A stretch of DNA of 64,000 nt from Dyadobacter fermentans (GCF_019924045.1 NZ_JAHXBN010000032.1:1-64000), one strand, 5' to 3'; counted from the first letter of the stretch, positions 51,851 to 61,004 are shown. Made by a program: numbers and translations. Notes: generated by a model from the sequence alone, not told the origin.

Positions 51851-52666
51851 ATGAACCAAATTTTTGACATTCACCGCTTCACATTGACGCTCCGGCTGGA
51901 AATCGCAGAAAGAGGTCGGAATTACTTGCTGATGGCGTCCCTGATGGCCTTCGCGATGACCGTTCTGATGGTTCCCGTTACCATGTCGCGCGAATTCAGC
52001 GGATTCCGGGAGGTACTGCATTTTTTTTCATTATTTCTGATTCTCCTTTTCGGTGGCAGCCTATTCACGAGCGGCGCGCTCGCTCAATATACTACCTCTG
52101 CAACCGGCATTTCGGGGTTGATGATCCCTGCTTCGACTACTGAAAAGTTTTTAAGTTCGCTGCTATTTAACCTGCTTTTCCTTGTCCCGCTGCTTTGCTT
52201 TTACTGGTGGCTGCATTATTACACTCTGGAAACCGCCAACGCAAACCTCACCAACCAGGCCTTTAAATATCACCCGATGCCTGCCGATATCGTGAATTAT
52301 ACCACATTCGGGTATTTCGGCATTCATGCCTGCGTATTTTTGGGGTCAATTTTTTTCAAAAAGAATGCATACATCAAAACTGCGGTCATTGCGATAGGCA
52401 TAGCCTTCGTGGTCAGCGTCGCCAACACGATTATTGCCATCAATTTCACAGGTAATCCTGCCAAAGTGACCGCATTACCTCTGAGCGGCTGGAAATTGTG
52501 GTATTACAATGAAGACGGTAGCGCAGCAAAATGGCAATTTGCCTCAATTTACTATTACCTTCCGCTGTCCGATAATCTTTTATTGATGGCGCAACTCGTT
52601 ACGGGAGCATTTGTCATACTGCTCTGGATGTGCGCATTTTATCAGCTGAAAGAACGGGAGATTTAA
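51851..52666 (+). CDS. ABC transporter membrane protein
   Basis: From ATG 51851 (MNQIFDIHRFTLTLRLEIAERG) the protein has 271 residues. The frame continues upstream to 51701, but that part overlaps the ATPase gene and the small ORF in another frame. There are about six membrane segments, among them YLLMASLMAFAMTVLMV, FFSLFLILLFGGSLFTSGALA, LLFNLLFLVPLLCFYWWL and TAVIAIGIAFVVSVANTIIAI. It is the likely partner of the ATPase in an exporter. No substrate-binding protein is near, which suits export. The GntR gene starts 4 bp after its stop. Confidence 0.8.
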   Translation: MNQIFDIHRFTLTLRLEIAERGRNYLLMASLMAFAMTVLMVPVTMSREFSGFREVLHFFSLFLILLFGGSLFTSGALAQYTTSATGISGLMIPASTTEKFLSSLLFNLLFLVPLLCFYWWLHYYTLETANANLTNQAFKYHPMPADIVNYTTFGYFGIHACVFLGSIFFKKNAYIKTAVIAIGIAFVVSVANTIIAINFTGNPAKVTALPLSGWKLWYYNEDGSAAKWQFASIYYYLPLSDNLLLMAQLVTGAFVILLWMCAFYQLKEREI

Positions 52667-52669
52667 CAT

Positions 52670-53059
52670 TTGAAAGCAATGGAATTCAAAGATAAACAGG
52701 CTATTTACCTTCAAATCGCGGATTATATCTGCGAGCAGATCCTGCTGGGCAAATGGCCGCCGGGCGAGCGCATTCCCTCGGTTCGCGACCTCGCCGCGAT
52801 GATAGAAGTTAACCCAAACACGGTCATGAGAACATATGACTTTCTACAGGGCAAGGAAATTATTTTTAATAAAAGGGGCATCGGATATTCCGCCGACGAA
52901 AAGGCGACCGAAAAAATCCTTGATTACAAAAAAGAGCGTTTTCTCGCGACCGAACTACCGGAGTTCTTCAAAAATATCTACTTGCTGGGCATCGATATCA
53001 ACGAGCTACGCACGCGGTACGAGAAGTTTGTGGAAGAAATGTACCCCTTAACCAAATAG
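52670..53059 (+). CDS. GntR-family repressor, YtrA subfamily
   Basis: A short 129-residue GntR protein with the winged helix at the start (YLQIADYICEQILLGKWPPGERIPSVRDLAAMIEVNPNTVMRTYDFLQ) and only a small C-terminal part (FFKNIYLLGIDINELRTRYEKFVEEMYP), the hallmark of the YtrA subfamily. ATG 52679 (MEFKDKQAIY) is an alternative start. These repressors usually control the ABC operon they belong to, and a matching palindrome lies at 50876-50899, in front of the first gene. It is cotranscribed with the genes before and after it. Confidence 0.88.
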   Translation: MKAMEFKDKQAIYLQIADYICEQILLGKWPPGERIPSVRDLAAMIEVNPNTVMRTYDFLQGKEIIFNKRGIGYSADEKATEKILDYKKERFLATELPEFFKNIYLLGIDINELRTRYEKFVEEMYPLTK

Positions 53060-53062
53060 ACC

Positions 53063-53737
53063 ATGAAAACCAGTCATATACTTTTTCTCACCACCCTCTC
53101 GCTTTTTATAGCATTCACATTGGGTATCAATTGGGTACTAAAAGGCGAGTTCGACAAAATCGACAAGACCGATCCCTATATAGGGTTTTCCAGTCATCCG
53201 CTGAAACCATTCAAATATGTAAAACTCCATGGCATAGGCTTCGGGCTGACGGAAATCCGGACGGATAAAGCGCCCGAGCTAAAAATGATCATCGAGCCGA
53301 AATACATTGATTGGAAGGTCGCCAACGACACATTAACCATTTTTTATAAACCCGACTGGAAACGCAACAACATGGTCATCGGTGGTGATTATGAGTCCCG
53401 GCCCTCTATTTATGTATTTACGCCGGAACTCGCTGGTATCACTTCCGACCAGATCAGGACGAGGGTAATGCGGGCCAAAACGCCCCATTTGGACATTCAT
53501 CAAAATGGCGACGGGATGTTGATTATGCGATCTGAAATTCCGGAGATCAGGGCGGATGTTACAAGCAACGGCTACCTGCGCCTTCACGGTTCCAATAGTC
53601 CAATGAATGCGGACATTCAGGTGGCCGACAGTAGCTCGTTCCTAAGCGACAAGGACATTTTCAAGCGTCTCAACGCCTCCATCGACAGTACGGCCCACTT
53701 GAACGTTCCAGGAAGTGTTGTCAAAAAACTCAAATAA
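53063..53737 (+). CDS. Exported beta-helical protein of the ABC operon
   Basis: A 224-residue protein with an N-terminal hydrophobic segment (HILFLTTLSLFIAFTLGINWVL), probably an anchor or uncleaved signal. Several strands follow (FKYVKLHGIGFGLTEIRTD, LKMIIEPKYIDWKVANDTLTIFY, PSIYVFTPELAGITS, LRLHGSNSPMNADIQVADSSSFL), similar to the regularly turning beta folds of GIN/DUF2807 domains. It starts 3 bp after the GntR gene and ends the operon, before a long hairpin. It may sense envelope stress together with the exporter; that is inference. Confidence 0.6.
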   Translation: MKTSHILFLTTLSLFIAFTLGINWVLKGEFDKIDKTDPYIGFSSHPLKPFKYVKLHGIGFGLTEIRTDKAPELKMIIEPKYIDWKVANDTLTIFYKPDWKRNNMVIGGDYESRPSIYVFTPELAGITSDQIRTRVMRAKTPHLDIHQNGDGMLIMRSEIPEIRADVTSNGYLRLHGSNSPMNADIQVADSSSFLSDKDIFKRLNASIDSTAHLNVPGSVVKKLK

Positions 53738-53741
53738 AAGA

Positions 53742-53800
53742 AGGTCCAGGAATGGACGGCCTGGAAGTTGATACTTCGCAAGGCCGTCGTTCCGGGACCT
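53742..53800. terminator. Long imperfect hairpin ending the ABC operon
   Basis: The arms AGGTCCAGGAAtGGACGGCCT (from 53742) and AGGCCGTCGTTCCGGGACCT (to 53800) are nearly complementary over about 20 bp. No T-run follows, so it may be a repeated palindrome or a processing site as well as a terminator. Confidence 0.5.
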
Positions 53801-53818
53801 ATCGTCAGTCAGGAAACC

Positions 53819-54652
53819 TTATTTAATCCCCAACATCAAACTCGTGCTGCCTCCTGCATTCGTGGTCGGCAATATGCCGTTCCATTTAGCTACCCATTCC
53901 TGTTGAATGAGTAAGGGCGTCAGCGTCTTTTGTCTCAACTGGTTGGCTTCTGCTTCCGCCCTGGCCTTGATCAGTGTAGCCTTCGCCTGGCCTTCCGCGC
54001 GGGCGATGAGGACTTTTGCCTCCGCTTCCGCCTGTTTCGCCTGGTTTTCGGCTTTCAGACGCGCCTGAATGGAGGCGTTCTTTTCGTCGATCATTTGTCG
54101 CAAAGATGGCGGCGGGGTGATGGCTGATGTCAACTGGTCGTACACGAAGCCGTCTTTGCCCAGTGTTTTAGTCAAAACATTCTGAACCCGGTCCTCGAAA
54201 ACTTCCCGGTTAGACATGACGCTGTCGGAGGTAAACGAGTTCGCTACAATGCGGTAGGCATCGTAAATCGTGTTTTTCATAAACCCTTGCTGGATTTCCG
54301 CTAACGGTCGCCTGTATTGGCGGTAAATCTGCGGCACTTTGTCGGGGTTAATGTGGTAGTTCAATCTCGGATCCACTTTGAATTCCGCAGCGTCTTTGGT
54401 CGTAATCACAAACGACTCGTAATCAACGCTCTGCGTGTACGTCGGAAATTCTACGATTTTGGTCGTCCATGAGTTATACCAAACGCGGCCCGTTACCAGT
54501 GTGATATTATCGACCCCCTTCTCGCTTCCGTATAGGTTAATGCGTATACCGACATTACCTGCATCGATGTTCTCGAATGAAAAAGGCTGGATTGCCAGCG
54601 ACATGATCAATACAATGACTGTCAGTATTCCAATGATAATGTTCCTCTTCAT
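53819..54652 (-). CDS. SPFH/prohibitin-family membrane protein
   Basis: A 277-residue protein: a single N-terminal membrane helix (IIIGILTVIVLIMSLAIQPFSFE), then the SPFH (Band 7) domain (NIDAGNVGIRINLYGSEKGVDN, VEFPTYTQSVDYESFVITTKD, FMKNTIYDAYRIVANSFTSD). A helical region rich in A, K, Q and E follows (RLKAENQAKQAEAEAKVLIARAEGQAKATLIKARAEAEA), which forms the oligomer. SPFH proteins build ring-like scaffolds in the membrane that hold proteases or restructure lipids. It begins 6 bp after a 58-residue membrane-protein gene, with which it is probably cotranscribed. Confidence 0.88.
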   Translation of the reverse strand: MKRNIIIGILTVIVLIMSLAIQPFSFENIDAGNVGIRINLYGSEKGVDNITLVTGRVWYNSWTTKIVEFPTYTQSVDYESFVITTKDAAEFKVDPRLNYHINPDKVPQIYRQYRRPLAEIQQGFMKNTIYDAYRIVANSFTSDSVMSNREVFEDRVQNVLTKTLGKDGFVYDQLTSAITPPPSLRQMIDEKNASIQARLKAENQAKQAEAEAKVLIARAEGQAKATLIKARAEAEANQLRQKTLTPLLIQQEWVAKWNGILPTTNAGGSTSLMLGIK

Positions 54653-54658
54653 GTTCGC

Positions 54659-54835
54659 TTATAGTTTAGATTTCAATTGGTTTACGATTTGTCCCAGGAC
54701 AATATATAGGTAATAAAATGCGGCACCGACAATCGCCAGGCCGGCAAAAACGAGCCAATCCGACTGGGCGTTAATAAGCCGCAGCGCGTAGGTTACCACG
54801 ATGATAACCGCCGCGATTTTCAGAATGTGTACCAT
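54659..54835 (-). CDS. Small 58-residue membrane protein preceding the SPFH gene
   Basis: ATG 54835 opens a frame of 58 residues, ending at 54659. The product begins MVHILKIAAVIIVVTYALRL, then INAQSDWLVFAGLAIVGAAF, then YYLYIVLGQIVNQLKSKL. It has two membrane helices (about 4-19 and 27-47) and a basic end. It lies 6 bp before the SPFH gene on the same strand, which supports a real gene and suggests a partner protein of the SPFH scaffold. I do not recognise a family. Confidence 0.6.
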   Translation of the reverse strand: MVHILKIAAVIIVVTYALRLINAQSDWLVFAGLAIVGAAFYYLYIVLGQIVNQLKSKL

Positions 54836-54946
54836 GTGAGTGAGGTTTGTTTCACGTAAAATTAATACGCTATTCAGCGAAGGGCCGTTAGATTTTATCC
54901 AATGGCGCTGCGGATTGTTGAGCGCTTCAAAAACCCCATAAACAGC

Positions 54947-54975
54947 ACGAAGCGCGCCGACGGATCGACGCGCTT
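54947..54975. other. GC-rich hairpin between pgl and the small membrane gene
   Basis: GAAGCGCG and CGCGCTTC form a perfect 8-bp stem about 30 bp downstream of pgl on the minus strand. No T-run follows; a Rho-dependent end or an RNA-stability hairpin are both possible. Confidence 0.45.
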
Positions 54976-55002
54976 CGCAGTAATTGGAATAACAATATAA
55001 TC

Positions 55003-55722
55003 TTAAAGCAATGCAGCCGCAGCTTCGTCCACAAACCAGTGCAATTGCCCTTTTACAGGCTGAATGATCTGTGACGGATAAAGATCGACATTCCTATCTC
55101 CTTTCAAAACCTGCTTCAAAACTTCCGCTTTGCCAGCGCCCGCAGCCAGGAAGGCTACGCAAGCTGCATCGTTCACAACCGGGGCTGTGAGGGTAATGCG
55201 GTACATGTCCTGTGCTTGCAGGAAAAACGAGGTAGCGAGCGCATTCTGCTCGTAAATTACCTCTGTTCCCGGGAAAAGTGACAATGTGTGACCATCATCT
55301 CCCATGCCGAGCAATACGAAATCAAAAGTCGTTTCGGAGCCGTCGAAATAGCTTTTTACTATTTGCTCATATTCAGCAGCTGATTCCTCAGGCGTAATGT
55401 CCGTGCGCATGATGTGGATGTTTTCAGCCTTTACAGGCACTTTATCCAGCAGTTCTTCATAGCACATTTTGGCATTATTCCGCGAATCCTCAAACGGCAC
55501 CGCGCGCTCGTCGCCCCAAAAGAAATGCAGCTTTTCCCAAGGAATCGATTCTTTATAAGGCGATTCGGCCAGCAATGCGTACAATGCCTTCGGTGTGCTT
55601 CCGCCTGACAACACGAATGTAAAACGGTCCTGTCTGGCAAGCACCTGCTGAATGTAATTATTAATCCATTCAGCGAGGCCGGCACTTAATGCTTTGGTAT
55701 CCTTCTCGATATGCAACTCCAT
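55003..55722 (-). CDS. pgl: 6-phosphogluconolactonase
   Basis: A 239-residue NagB/Pgl-type protein: FTFVLSGGSTPKALYALLAES, then WEKLHFFWGDERAVPFEDSRNNAKMCYEELL, FDFVLLGMGDDGHTLSLFPGTE. It hydrolyses 6-phosphogluconolactone, the second step of the oxidative pentose phosphate pathway. It follows zwf by 3 bp on the same strand and is the last gene of the gnd-zwf-pgl operon. Complete, without frame anomaly. Confidence 0.94.
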   Translation of the reverse strand: MELHIEKDTKALSAGLAEWINNYIQQVLARQDRFTFVLSGGSTPKALYALLAESPYKESIPWEKLHFFWGDERAVPFEDSRNNAKMCYEELLDKVPVKAENIHIMRTDITPEESAAEYEQIVKSYFDGSETTFDFVLLGMGDDGHTLSLFPGTEVIYEQNALATSFFLQAQDMYRITLTAPVVNDAACVAFLAAGAGKAEVLKQVLKGDRNVDLYPSQIIQPVKGQLHWFVDEAAAALL

Positions 55723-55725
55723 AGC

Positions 55726-57231
55726 TTACGGGGTTGGAGGCAGGTTGAGCCACGTGTGACCGTCGCGGGCGATGAGCGCATCGGCAGCGTCGGGTCCCCA
55801 TGAGTCGGGTGCATAATTCGGGAAGTCCTGCGGTGGGCGGTTCTCCCATGCTTCGAGGATTGGCATGATCACTCTCCATGCGGCATCCACCTGGTCGTTA
55901 CGCATAAACAGCGTCGCGTCACCTTCCATTACGTCCAAGAGCAAGGTCTCGTACGCTTCTGGTGCGTGCTCGCCTGCTGCATCGTAATCGAAAGTCATAT
56001 CCACCGGATCGAGCATCATCGTTTGTCCCGGGCGTTTGGCCTGGAAGCGGATGCTGATGTCCATATTAGGCTGAATACTGATAGTCAGACGGTTTGAGCG
56101 CCATGTTTCAGCAGACTCAGGCGGGAATGCATAATGCGGCGCCTGTTTGAAATGCAAGGTAATGTGGGTCGCTTTCTGGTTGAGGTACTTACCGGTACGA
56201 ACGTAGAAAGGTACACCCTGCCAGCGCCAGTTATCGATATAGAATTTCACCGCCGCGAATGTATCAATATTCGACTGCGGGTTCACGCCTTCTTCCTGAC
56301 GGTAACCAACTACTTTCTCACCTTTTTTCCAGCCACCCGAATATTGTCCGCGAACGGCGAAATCGTGTACCTGCTCCTTGGTAATGCGGCGTATCGCATT
56401 CAGTACGTCTACCTTTTTATTACGGATCTCATTCGCATCGAACGACACCGGCGGCTCCATCGCGATCATGCAAAGGATTTGCAGAATGTGGTTCTGCACC
56501 ATGTCGCGCAACGCACCAGCATGCTCGAAATAGCCTCCGCGGCCTTCCAAACCCACTGCTTCCGCTGCCGTGATCTGGATATGATCAATATAATTACGGT
56601 TCCAGAGCGGCTCGAACAATGCATTGGCAAAACGCAGCGCGAGGATGTTCTGAACCGTTTCTTTACCCAGGTAATGGTCGATACGGAAGATTTGCTCCTC
56701 GGCGAACATACTCGAAAGCAGCAAGTTCAGTTCGTGAGCGCTTTCCAGGTCATGGCCGAATGGTTTTTCAACTACAATGCGGGTAGTGCCTTTCTCACCG
56801 CAAATCTTCAATGCACCCAGTTTCTGAGCGATCGAAGGAACCAACTGAGGCGCTACCGCGAGGTAGAAGATCACATTGGGATGCACACCCCATTCTTCTT
56901 CTTTCTCTTTAACAAGGTCGGTGATCTTGTGGTAAGCTTCCGCATCGTCACCATCCATTTGCAGGTAGGAAACGTGCTGCGTAAAATCCGTCCAGTGACC
57001 ATTTTGCTTGCCTTTGCGACGCGAGAATTTCGTCACACCGTCGAGCAAATGCTCATGGTATTTTTCATTGGAATAAGCACTCCGACCGATACCCGCAATC
57101 GCAAACTGATCGGGCATCCAGTTGTCCAAAAACAAGTTATAGAGAGCGGGAGTGAGTTTCCGGTAGTTGAGGTCCCCGCTTCCTCCGAAGATGAAGAGTA
57201 CCGAGGCAGGGGGACGTTTATTGCTTTGCAT
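55726..57231 (-). CDS. zwf: Glucose-6-phosphate 1-dehydrogenase
   Basis: A 501-residue enzyme: FIFGGSGDLNYRKLTPALYNL is the nucleotide-binding start, and RIDHYLGKETVQNILALRFAN contains the active-site His and Lys. The rest (FEHAGALRDMVQNHILQILCMIAMEPP) is diagnostic. It oxidises glucose 6-phosphate to the lactone while making NADPH. The gene lies 12 bp after gnd and 3 bp before pgl, in pathway order reversed. The family motif GASGDL reads GGSGDL, a mild change. Confidence 0.96.
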   Translation of the reverse strand: MQSNKRPPASVLFIFGGSGDLNYRKLTPALYNLFLDNWMPDQFAIAGIGRSAYSNEKYHEHLLDGVTKFSRRKGKQNGHWTDFTQHVSYLQMDGDDAEAYHKITDLVKEKEEEWGVHPNVIFYLAVAPQLVPSIAQKLGALKICGEKGTTRIVVEKPFGHDLESAHELNLLLSSMFAEEQIFRIDHYLGKETVQNILALRFANALFEPLWNRNYIDHIQITAAEAVGLEGRGGYFEHAGALRDMVQNHILQILCMIAMEPPVSFDANEIRNKKVDVLNAIRRITKEQVHDFAVRGQYSGGWKKGEKVVGYRQEEGVNPQSNIDTFAAVKFYIDNWRWQGVPFYVRTGKYLNQKATHITLHFKQAPHYAFPPESAETWRSNRLTISIQPNMDISIRFQAKRPGQTMMLDPVDMTFDYDAAGEHAPEAYETLLLDVMEGDATLFMRNDQVDAAWRVIMPILEAWENRPPQDFPNYAPDSWGPDAADALIARDGHTWLNLPPTP

Positions 57232-57243
57232 AAAGTTTCTGAT

Positions 57244-58656
57244 TTATTGTTGACCCCATTCTGTGTGGAATGTACCTGGGATATCGGTACGTTGGTACGT
57301 ATGCGCGCCAAAGTAGTCACGTTGCGCCTGGATCAGGTTCGTAGGCATGTACGCTGTTTTGTAGGCATCGAAGTACGCCAGCGACGACATCAAAGCAGCA
57401 GCCGGGATGCCCGACTGGGCGGCAAATGCGATCAGCGAACGCGTATTACCTTCCACAGACTTAACCAATGCAGCTACCTCTTGGTTCAACAGAATATTGG
57501 ACAATTCCGGGGTTTGCTTGTAGGCGTCCGTAAACACGCTGAGGAGCGACGAACGGATAATGCAACCGCCTCTCCACACGCTTACTACGTCCGTCAGCGG
57601 GATCTCCATTTGCAGATCTTTCGACGCCTGGAACAGCATTGCGAGACCTTGCGCATAGGCCAGAATGGTGGCAAAGTACAATGCATCATGAACCTGCCGG
57701 ATAAGCACCTGGGTCTCTTCTGAAATAGCGGTACTTGCTCCATACAATTCGGCGGCAACCACTCTTTCGTCCTTATAGCCGGACAGCGTACGCATCGCCA
57801 CCGCCGTATCGATCACCGGAACGGCCACAGGCAGCTCCATCGAGTCTTGCGAAGTCCATTTCCCGGTTCCTTTCGAACCTGCTTTGTCGGAAATCACGTC
57901 GACCAGGTGAGCGTCGGTCTTATCGTCTTTTTGCAGGAAAATATCGGCGGTAATTTCCACCAGGAACGATTGCAAATCGCCTTCATTCCAGCTTTTGAAT
58001 ACTTCGTGGAGCTGTTGGTTGCTCAAACCTGCTTTTTTCAGGATCGCATACGATTCGCTGATGAGCTGCATAATCGCATATTCGATACCGTTATGCACCA
58101 TTTTCACGTAATGACCGGCACCTTCCTTGCCAAGGTATGCTACGCAAGGCTCGCCATTCACCTTCGCCGCAATGGCTTCCAACATCGGTTGCACGTGTGC
58201 ATATGCCTGTTTATCGCCTCCTGGCATAATGCTCGGGCCTGTACGGGCACCTTTTTCACCACCCGAAACACCGATTCCCATGAAATGAATGTCCTTTTCA
58301 CGGAGGTATTTCACGCGGCGGAGCGTATCTGTATAGTGGGAGTTTCCTCCATCAATGATAACGTCGCCTTTTTCAAGAAGAGGTAACAGGGATGCAATCA
58401 CATCGTCGACCGGCTGGCCGGCTGGCACCAGCATCATTACCTTGCGGGGGCGTTCCAACAGCTGGATCATCTGGGCAAGTTCCGAAACGCCCTTAACAGT
58501 AGTGCCCGGGGTGGCACTGGATTCCAACGCAGAATTTTTGGTTTCATCCTTATCGAAACCGATAACAGAGAAACCATGATCGGCCATGTTCAGTAACAGG
58601 TTTCTTCCCATTACGCCCAGTCCGATCATTCCAAAATCGAATAAGTTCTGTGACAT
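57244..58656 (-). CDS. gnd: 6-phosphogluconate dehydrogenase, decarboxylating
   Basis: A 470-residue enzyme with the N-terminal Rossmann motif GMIGLGVMGRNLLLNMADHGF, then DGGNSHYTDTLRRVKYL, ISGGEKGARTGPSIMPGG (seen here as VSGGEKGARTGPS), and the active Lys/His region GAGHYVKMVHNGIEYAIMQLI. Residues WTSQDSMELPVAVPVIDTAVAMR and IPAAALMSSLAYFDAYKT continue the fold. The long dimeric type usually uses NADP+. It is the first gene of the gnd-zwf-pgl operon, and its start faces that of the alpha-galactosidase gene, about 175 bp away. Confidence 0.95.
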   Translation of the reverse strand: MSQNLFDFGMIGLGVMGRNLLLNMADHGFSVIGFDKDETKNSALESSATPGTTVKGVSELAQMIQLLERPRKVMMLVPAGQPVDDVIASLLPLLEKGDVIIDGGNSHYTDTLRRVKYLREKDIHFMGIGVSGGEKGARTGPSIMPGGDKQAYAHVQPMLEAIAAKVNGEPCVAYLGKEGAGHYVKMVHNGIEYAIMQLISESYAILKKAGLSNQQLHEVFKSWNEGDLQSFLVEITADIFLQKDDKTDAHLVDVISDKAGSKGTGKWTSQDSMELPVAVPVIDTAVAMRTLSGYKDERVVAAELYGASTAISEETQVLIRQVHDALYFATILAYAQGLAMLFQASKDLQMEIPLTDVVSVWRGGCIIRSSLLSVFTDAYKQTPELSNILLNQEVAALVKSVEGNTRSLIAFAAQSGIPAAALMSSLAYFDAYKTAYMPTNLIQAQRDYFGAHTYQRTDIPGTFHTEWGQQ

Positions 58657-58777
58657 AGATTAAACGTCTTGAATTAAGAAGCTGCAATATCAGGGTTTTT
58701 CAAAGACCAGCTTACATCTTTGTTGACATTCTATTTAAAATTTAAAATCTTCTCGATATTTTATTAAATTCACCCAT

Positions 58778-58819
58778 ACTATGGTCAATTCATAGTTAGT
58801 AAAATAGCTATTATTTACT
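58778..58819. promoter_or_regulatory. Two palindromes in the gnd / alpha-galactosidase intergenic region
   Basis: ACTATG (58778-58783) and CATAGT (58791-58796) form one inverted repeat. AGTAAA (58798-58803) and TTTACT (58814-58819) form a second around a near-symmetrical core. They sit just before the alpha-galactosidase ATG at 58832 and could be an operator for a sugar-responsive regulator. Inference from symmetry only. Confidence 0.45.
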
Positions 58820-58831
58820 ATACACATTACT

Positions 58832-60937
58832 ATGTACTACAAATTTATCAAGGTCGCCCTACTCGCGATCTTCGCCTCGTGCAATGCGTTTTCGCAAGAC
58901 TCGCTTGTTATTAAAAACCGCTTCCTGGAAAGAAAATTCACCATCGGTGATAATTCTTTCCACACATCCCGTTTCCAGCATCTTCTGACGAACAAAGATT
59001 ACAGTCGCCCTGGCTCGGAGGAGTTTTATTTTACGATTAATGGTACACCTGCGAGTGCCAACGGCAAGAATGGGCTATTTAAATACATTAAACATACCTC
59101 CGCCAAGACAAGTGACGGCATTCAGAAAGTAGCTGTGCAGCTCGCAGGCAAACCGGGCACTGCCGCCGAAAATGTAATGGTGGATTTAACCTACGAGCTA
59201 TACGATGAACTGCCGGTTGTGCGCAAGCAAATCAGTGTTACCAATAATGGCACCCAAGCCATCGCCATCGCCGACCTGGAAGTCGAAAGGCTGAACCTGG
59301 TACCGGTATCTTCACAACAAAGTGAATTGTATACCAATTACGGCTCCCGCTTTGCCTGGCGACCATATCACGGCGACCACCACGACGCGGCTATTTTCGT
59401 GTATAACAATTATGTAAAAGAGGGATTTATCCTTGGCAACGAAGCCCCCAGTATCCTTAAAAAAACAGAAGTCTATGCTGATCATCATCGCATTTCCATC
59501 GGCATGACCAGTCTCACCGATCACTATCCGTTTAAAAAATGGATCGAACCGAAAGAAAAGTTTGACAGCCCCAAAACCTTCATTTGCCTTGTTAACACAG
59601 AGAAGTGGGAAGATGCATTCGAAGGCCATTTCGCCGACTTCATCCGTACGCGCCTGGGCGTGAAACTTTTCGAGCGGAAGGAAATCCCGTTCACATTCTA
59701 CAACACCTGGCGACCTTTTTATACCAATATCAACGACACGCTGGTAACGCAACTCGCGGATGGCCTAGAAGGCACCGGTACGGACCTTTTCATCATAGAC
59801 GCAGGCTGGGAAAGCAACTACGGCGACTGGGAAGCCCACCCTACCCGCTTTCCGAACGGCTTGAAACCCATTACCGATCACATCCGGAAACGGGGAATGA
59901 AAGCCGGCCTCTGGATGAGCCTCGGGTCGGTGGATAAAAGCAGTAAACTATACAAGGAACATCCTGAATGGTCGGTGTACGACAAAAACGGCGAACCCGC
60001 ATACCTGCATGAGGAAATGAACAACCGCGTCACCATGTCGCTGGCCTCGGGTTATTATGATTACATTCTGGAAAAAATAAAATACCATGTGCGCGAGAAC
60101 GATCTCGCCTACATTAAGCTCGACCTTGCCATTGCCAATTCCGCCTACGTGCTCGATTATTCCAAAAAAGGCGATTACAAAGCCGACGGCAAAAGCTACA
60201 AAGACCGCGAGAGTTCCTATTACGCCATTTACGAAAAGGCTTTACAGCTCTTCGACGACCTCCATAAAGCATTCCCGGATCTGCTCGTCGACTGCACCTA
60301 TGAAGTTTGGGGAGAGTATTACATTAATGATTATGCATTAATTGAACACGCCGACTACGACTGGCTCACCAACTACGACGACGACGCGCCCGTAGGCCCG
60401 ATCAACATTCGCCAAATGGCCTTCGACCGCAGCCGCGCCATTCCCACAGCCACAAACCTGATAGGCAACCAGTTTATGGATTCGCCTTACTCCAAGTATA
60501 CATTCCTCTCGCTCGCCTCCGTAAAACCGATCCTCGTCGGCGATTCACGCAAGCTTCCCGCGGAACTAAAACCTTGGTACCTGAAATGGAACACTTGGTT
60601 CAAAATGATGGACAAAAAATACCAGTTCACGCGCTTCTCATACGTTTCCGATATTTTCCAGCGGCCTACAATGAGCAACTGGGACGGCGTTTACAAATTC
60701 AATAGAGAAAAACAGGGCGGCGTGCTGTTCTTTTTTAAAAACGGGTCGGTCGAAAGTTCCCGAACCTTTGCATTTCCACTTGCTGAGCCTGGCAGCAGGT
60801 ACCGACTCTTTTCACCGGAAGATGGAAAGGAATGGGGGCAGTACGGTGGGAAGGAGTTGCTCGAAAAAGGAATTCAAATAGCTATTGAAAAGCAGTTTGA
60901 TGCGGTGGTGTTGGGAATTGAGAAAGTAGGCCAATAA
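58832..60937 (+). CDS. Exported alpha-galactosidase (GH36-type, clan GH-D)
   Basis: A 701-residue protein with a signal peptide (MYYKFIKVALLAIFASCNAFSQ). After an N-terminal beta domain comes a TIM barrel: TFYNTWRPFYTNINDTLVTQLADGL, LFIIDAGWESNYGDWEAHPTRFPNGLKPI, GMKAGLWMSLGSVDKSS, then DLAYIKLDLA with the likely nucleophile Asp431, and LIEHADYDWLTNYDD, where the acid/base should lie. These are hallmarks of GH36 and related GH27 enzymes, which remove alpha-linked galactose (or act on related sugars). It lies alone and is divergent from the pentose phosphate operon, so released sugars may feed it. The family is sure; the exact sugar is not. Confidence 0.85.
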   Translation: MYYKFIKVALLAIFASCNAFSQDSLVIKNRFLERKFTIGDNSFHTSRFQHLLTNKDYSRPGSEEFYFTINGTPASANGKNGLFKYIKHTSAKTSDGIQKVAVQLAGKPGTAAENVMVDLTYELYDELPVVRKQISVTNNGTQAIAIADLEVERLNLVPVSSQQSELYTNYGSRFAWRPYHGDHHDAAIFVYNNYVKEGFILGNEAPSILKKTEVYADHHRISIGMTSLTDHYPFKKWIEPKEKFDSPKTFICLVNTEKWEDAFEGHFADFIRTRLGVKLFERKEIPFTFYNTWRPFYTNINDTLVTQLADGLEGTGTDLFIIDAGWESNYGDWEAHPTRFPNGLKPITDHIRKRGMKAGLWMSLGSVDKSSKLYKEHPEWSVYDKNGEPAYLHEEMNNRVTMSLASGYYDYILEKIKYHVRENDLAYIKLDLAIANSAYVLDYSKKGDYKADGKSYKDRESSYYAIYEKALQLFDDLHKAFPDLLVDCTYEVWGEYYINDYALIEHADYDWLTNYDDDAPVGPINIRQMAFDRSRAIPTATNLIGNQFMDSPYSKYTFLSLASVKPILVGDSRKLPAELKPWYLKWNTWFKMMDKKYQFTRFSYVSDIFQRPTMSNWDGVYKFNREKQGGVLFFFKNGSVESSRTFAFPLAEPGSRYRLFSPEDGKEWGQYGGKELLEKGIQIAIEKQFDAVVLGIEKVGQ

Positions 60938-61004
60938 CCGCAACACAATAGTAGTTTGCGGTCCAAATAAATAAAATATTCGGTTTCAAATAAACGTCCC
61001 GAAA

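Noticed and set aside
56134..57723. A 529-codon plus-strand frame opposite zwf and gnd
   Set aside because: It is the antisense shadow of two strongly conserved genes with high GC at third positions; its residues (rich in H, R, V) do not form any recognisable domain.
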